Part shown: positions 52,225-53,137 of the stretch, one piece after another
Layout: every line of letters starts with the position of its first letter
Numbering within the stretch: position 1 is the stretch's first letter
Source of the DNA: Lachnospiraceae bacterium
GTDB lineage: Bacteria; Bacillota; Clostridia; Lachnospirales; Lachnospiraceae
Assembly (NCBI GenBank): GCA_017399445.1
Contig: JAFQCM010000040.1
Location: forward strand, 1 to 53,137
Reading direction: 5' to 3'
DNA length: 53,137 nucleotides
Notes under the pieces: generated by a model
Told to the model about the DNA's origin: nothing
Databases searched by the model: none
What the model saw: only the letters and a program-made list of their open reading frames with translations
Program-made: the position numbers and the translations under genes

Positions 52225-53137
52225 ATGTCGGACTTTCTTGAATTTAGAGAAAAACTAAAAGAGTTTTATATGAAAAATGAGATGTACATTATGCCAGTGT
52301 TGAAATTTATACTTGCAATGTTAGTGTTGCTTCTTATTAATATGAAAATGGGGCACATGGAGATTTTAGGAAATCCAGTTATAATGATTGCATTAGCATT
52401 AACATGTGCTTTTTTACCCGTAAATACAACAGTGGTAATAAGTTGTTTTTACATAATTGTAAATGGATATGCACTTTCTATGGAAGTTGCTATTGTAGCT
52501 GTTATATTGGTGTTGCTTATGTTTCTATTGTACTTTAGATTTGCACCAAAAGATGCATTTGTTGTATTGTTAGTTCCAATTGCCTTTGCATGTAAAATAC
52601 CATATATAGTACCCTTGCTAGTTGGAATGCTTGCCACACCGGTTTCTATGGTTTCTATGTGTTTTGGAATTATTATGTATTACTTTGTGGCATATGTAAG
52701 TGAAAATGCAGGAATATTATCAGCTGCCGGAAACACAGATGTGATTTCTAAGGTTAGTATGATTTTTGAAAACATAATGTCAGATAAGTTGATGTTGCTT
52801 ATGTTGATTTCCTTTATGACAACAGTTGTAGTAGTGTATCTGATTAAAAGATTAAATATTGACCATGTGTGGAACACAGCTACCATTGTAGGAGTACTTA
52901 CTAATCTGTTAATTATGTTGGTGGGAGAATTTATGATGAATGTAACAGGCAACATTGGAAGCATGTTGATTTTTATTACAATTTCCGGTGTGCTTGTATA
53001 TGTAATACAGTTTTTTGTGTTTAGTTTAGATTATACAAGGACAGAGTATGTACAATTTGAAGATGATGAATATTACTATTATGTAAAAGCTGTGCCTAAG
53101 ATGAGTGTAAGTGCATCTTCAAAAAAAGTACAGCGAA
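52225..53137 (+). CDS. Polytopic membrane protein, cut by the window edge
   Basis: An open frame of 304 codons that runs off the right end, so its C-terminus is missing. The ATG follows GGGAGGAAAAC. It begins MSDFLEFREKLKEFY, then has about 8 hydrophobic helices (from about residue 22 to 265). The last visible part is acidic and tyrosine-rich (QFEDDEYYYYVKAVPK). Conserved proteins of this kind are common in Lachnospiraceae, but no function is known to me. It probably shares a transcript with the preceding gene. Confidence 0.7.
   Translation, partial: MSDFLEFREKLKEFYMKNEMYIMPVLKFILAMLVLLLINMKMGHMEILGNPVIMIALALTCAFLPVNTTVVISCFYIIVNGYALSMEVAIVAVILVLLMFLLYFRFAPKDAFVVLLVPIAFACKIPYIVPLLVGMLATPVSMVSMCFGIIMYYFVAYVSENAGILSAAGNTDVISKVSMIFENIMSDKLMLLMLISFMTTVVVVYLIKRLNIDHVWNTATIVGVLTNLLIMLVGEFMMNVTGNIGSMLIFITISGVLVYVIQFFVFSLDYTRTEYVQFEDDEYYYYVKAVPKMSVSASSKKVQR

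Noticed and set aside
1..53137. Mobile elements, phage genes, CRISPR arrays, rRNA or tRNA
   Set aside because: No transposase, integrase, direct-repeat array or RNA gene signature was found on either strand by eye.

Overview
The window is a compact, AT-rich chromosomal segment whose gene content points to an anaerobic, low-GC Firmicute of the class Clostridia, most likely a Lachnospiraceae gut commensal. Supporting signs are an oxygen-sensitive class III ribonucleotide reductase, electron-bifurcating-type PyrD/PyrK, several protein families common in Lachnospiraceae (DUF4179, DUF6034 and DUF6142-like proteins, secreted proteins with Big_2 domains), frequent AGGAGG ribosome sites and clean sigma-A promoters. 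I see no rRNA, tRNA, CRISPR array, transposase or phage gene. Almost all genes are on the + strand; the clear exceptions are an HD-GYP phosphodiesterase and the start of a leftward gene at the left edge.

Layout. 1-5.1 kb: a TPR lipoprotein, nrdD behind a textbook pair of NrdR boxes, and a small secreted Ig-like protein. 5.1-12.2 kb: a radical SAM/DUF4130 'DNA modification' pair behind a promoter carrying two LexA (SOS) boxes, an HPr-like protein without the phospho-accepting histidine, a nuclease-XPD helicase fusion, and a pair of degenerate AstE/aspartoacylase-like proteins. 12.3-19.2 kb: purL (fused PurL/PurQ), then an ECF sigma factor/DUF4179/lipoprotein operon. 19.3-26.8 kb: a BlaI-type repressor, a large cell-surface subtilase, a YkgJ-type cysteine-cluster protein, a SecB-like small protein, a lipoprotein and SEC-C methionine aminopeptidase. 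26.8-28 kb: the HD-GYP protein on the - strand.

28.2-44.8 kb: the pyrimidine genes pyrC-pyrF-pyrK-pyrD, then nine tightly packed genes, then pyrE. The nine genes are the highlight. They form a Pel-like exopolysaccharide locus: a PelD-type c-di-GMP receptor fused to a degenerate sugar-nucleotide epimerase, a PelE-like TPR protein, a DUF2194 protein, PelF glycosyltransferase and PelG membrane protein. These run straight into a CotH kinase / VTC polyphosphate-polymerase-fold / DUF4956 / DUF4832 module. The receptor keeps an RxxD c-di-GMP inhibitory site while its GGDEF active site is destroyed, so the locus is probably switched on by c-di-GMP. The HD-GYP enzyme 4 kb upstream is a candidate for clearing that signal.

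44.8-53.1 kb: small membrane proteins (VanZ-like, DUF6142-like), an M29-type aminopeptidase, the purine operon purE-purM-purN-purD, then a compact GC-rich multi-stem element of about 150 bp that stands out from the surrounding AT-rich DNA, and two membrane proteins of unknown function, the last cut by the window edge. Gene functions are assigned from motifs read by eye; no database search was run.
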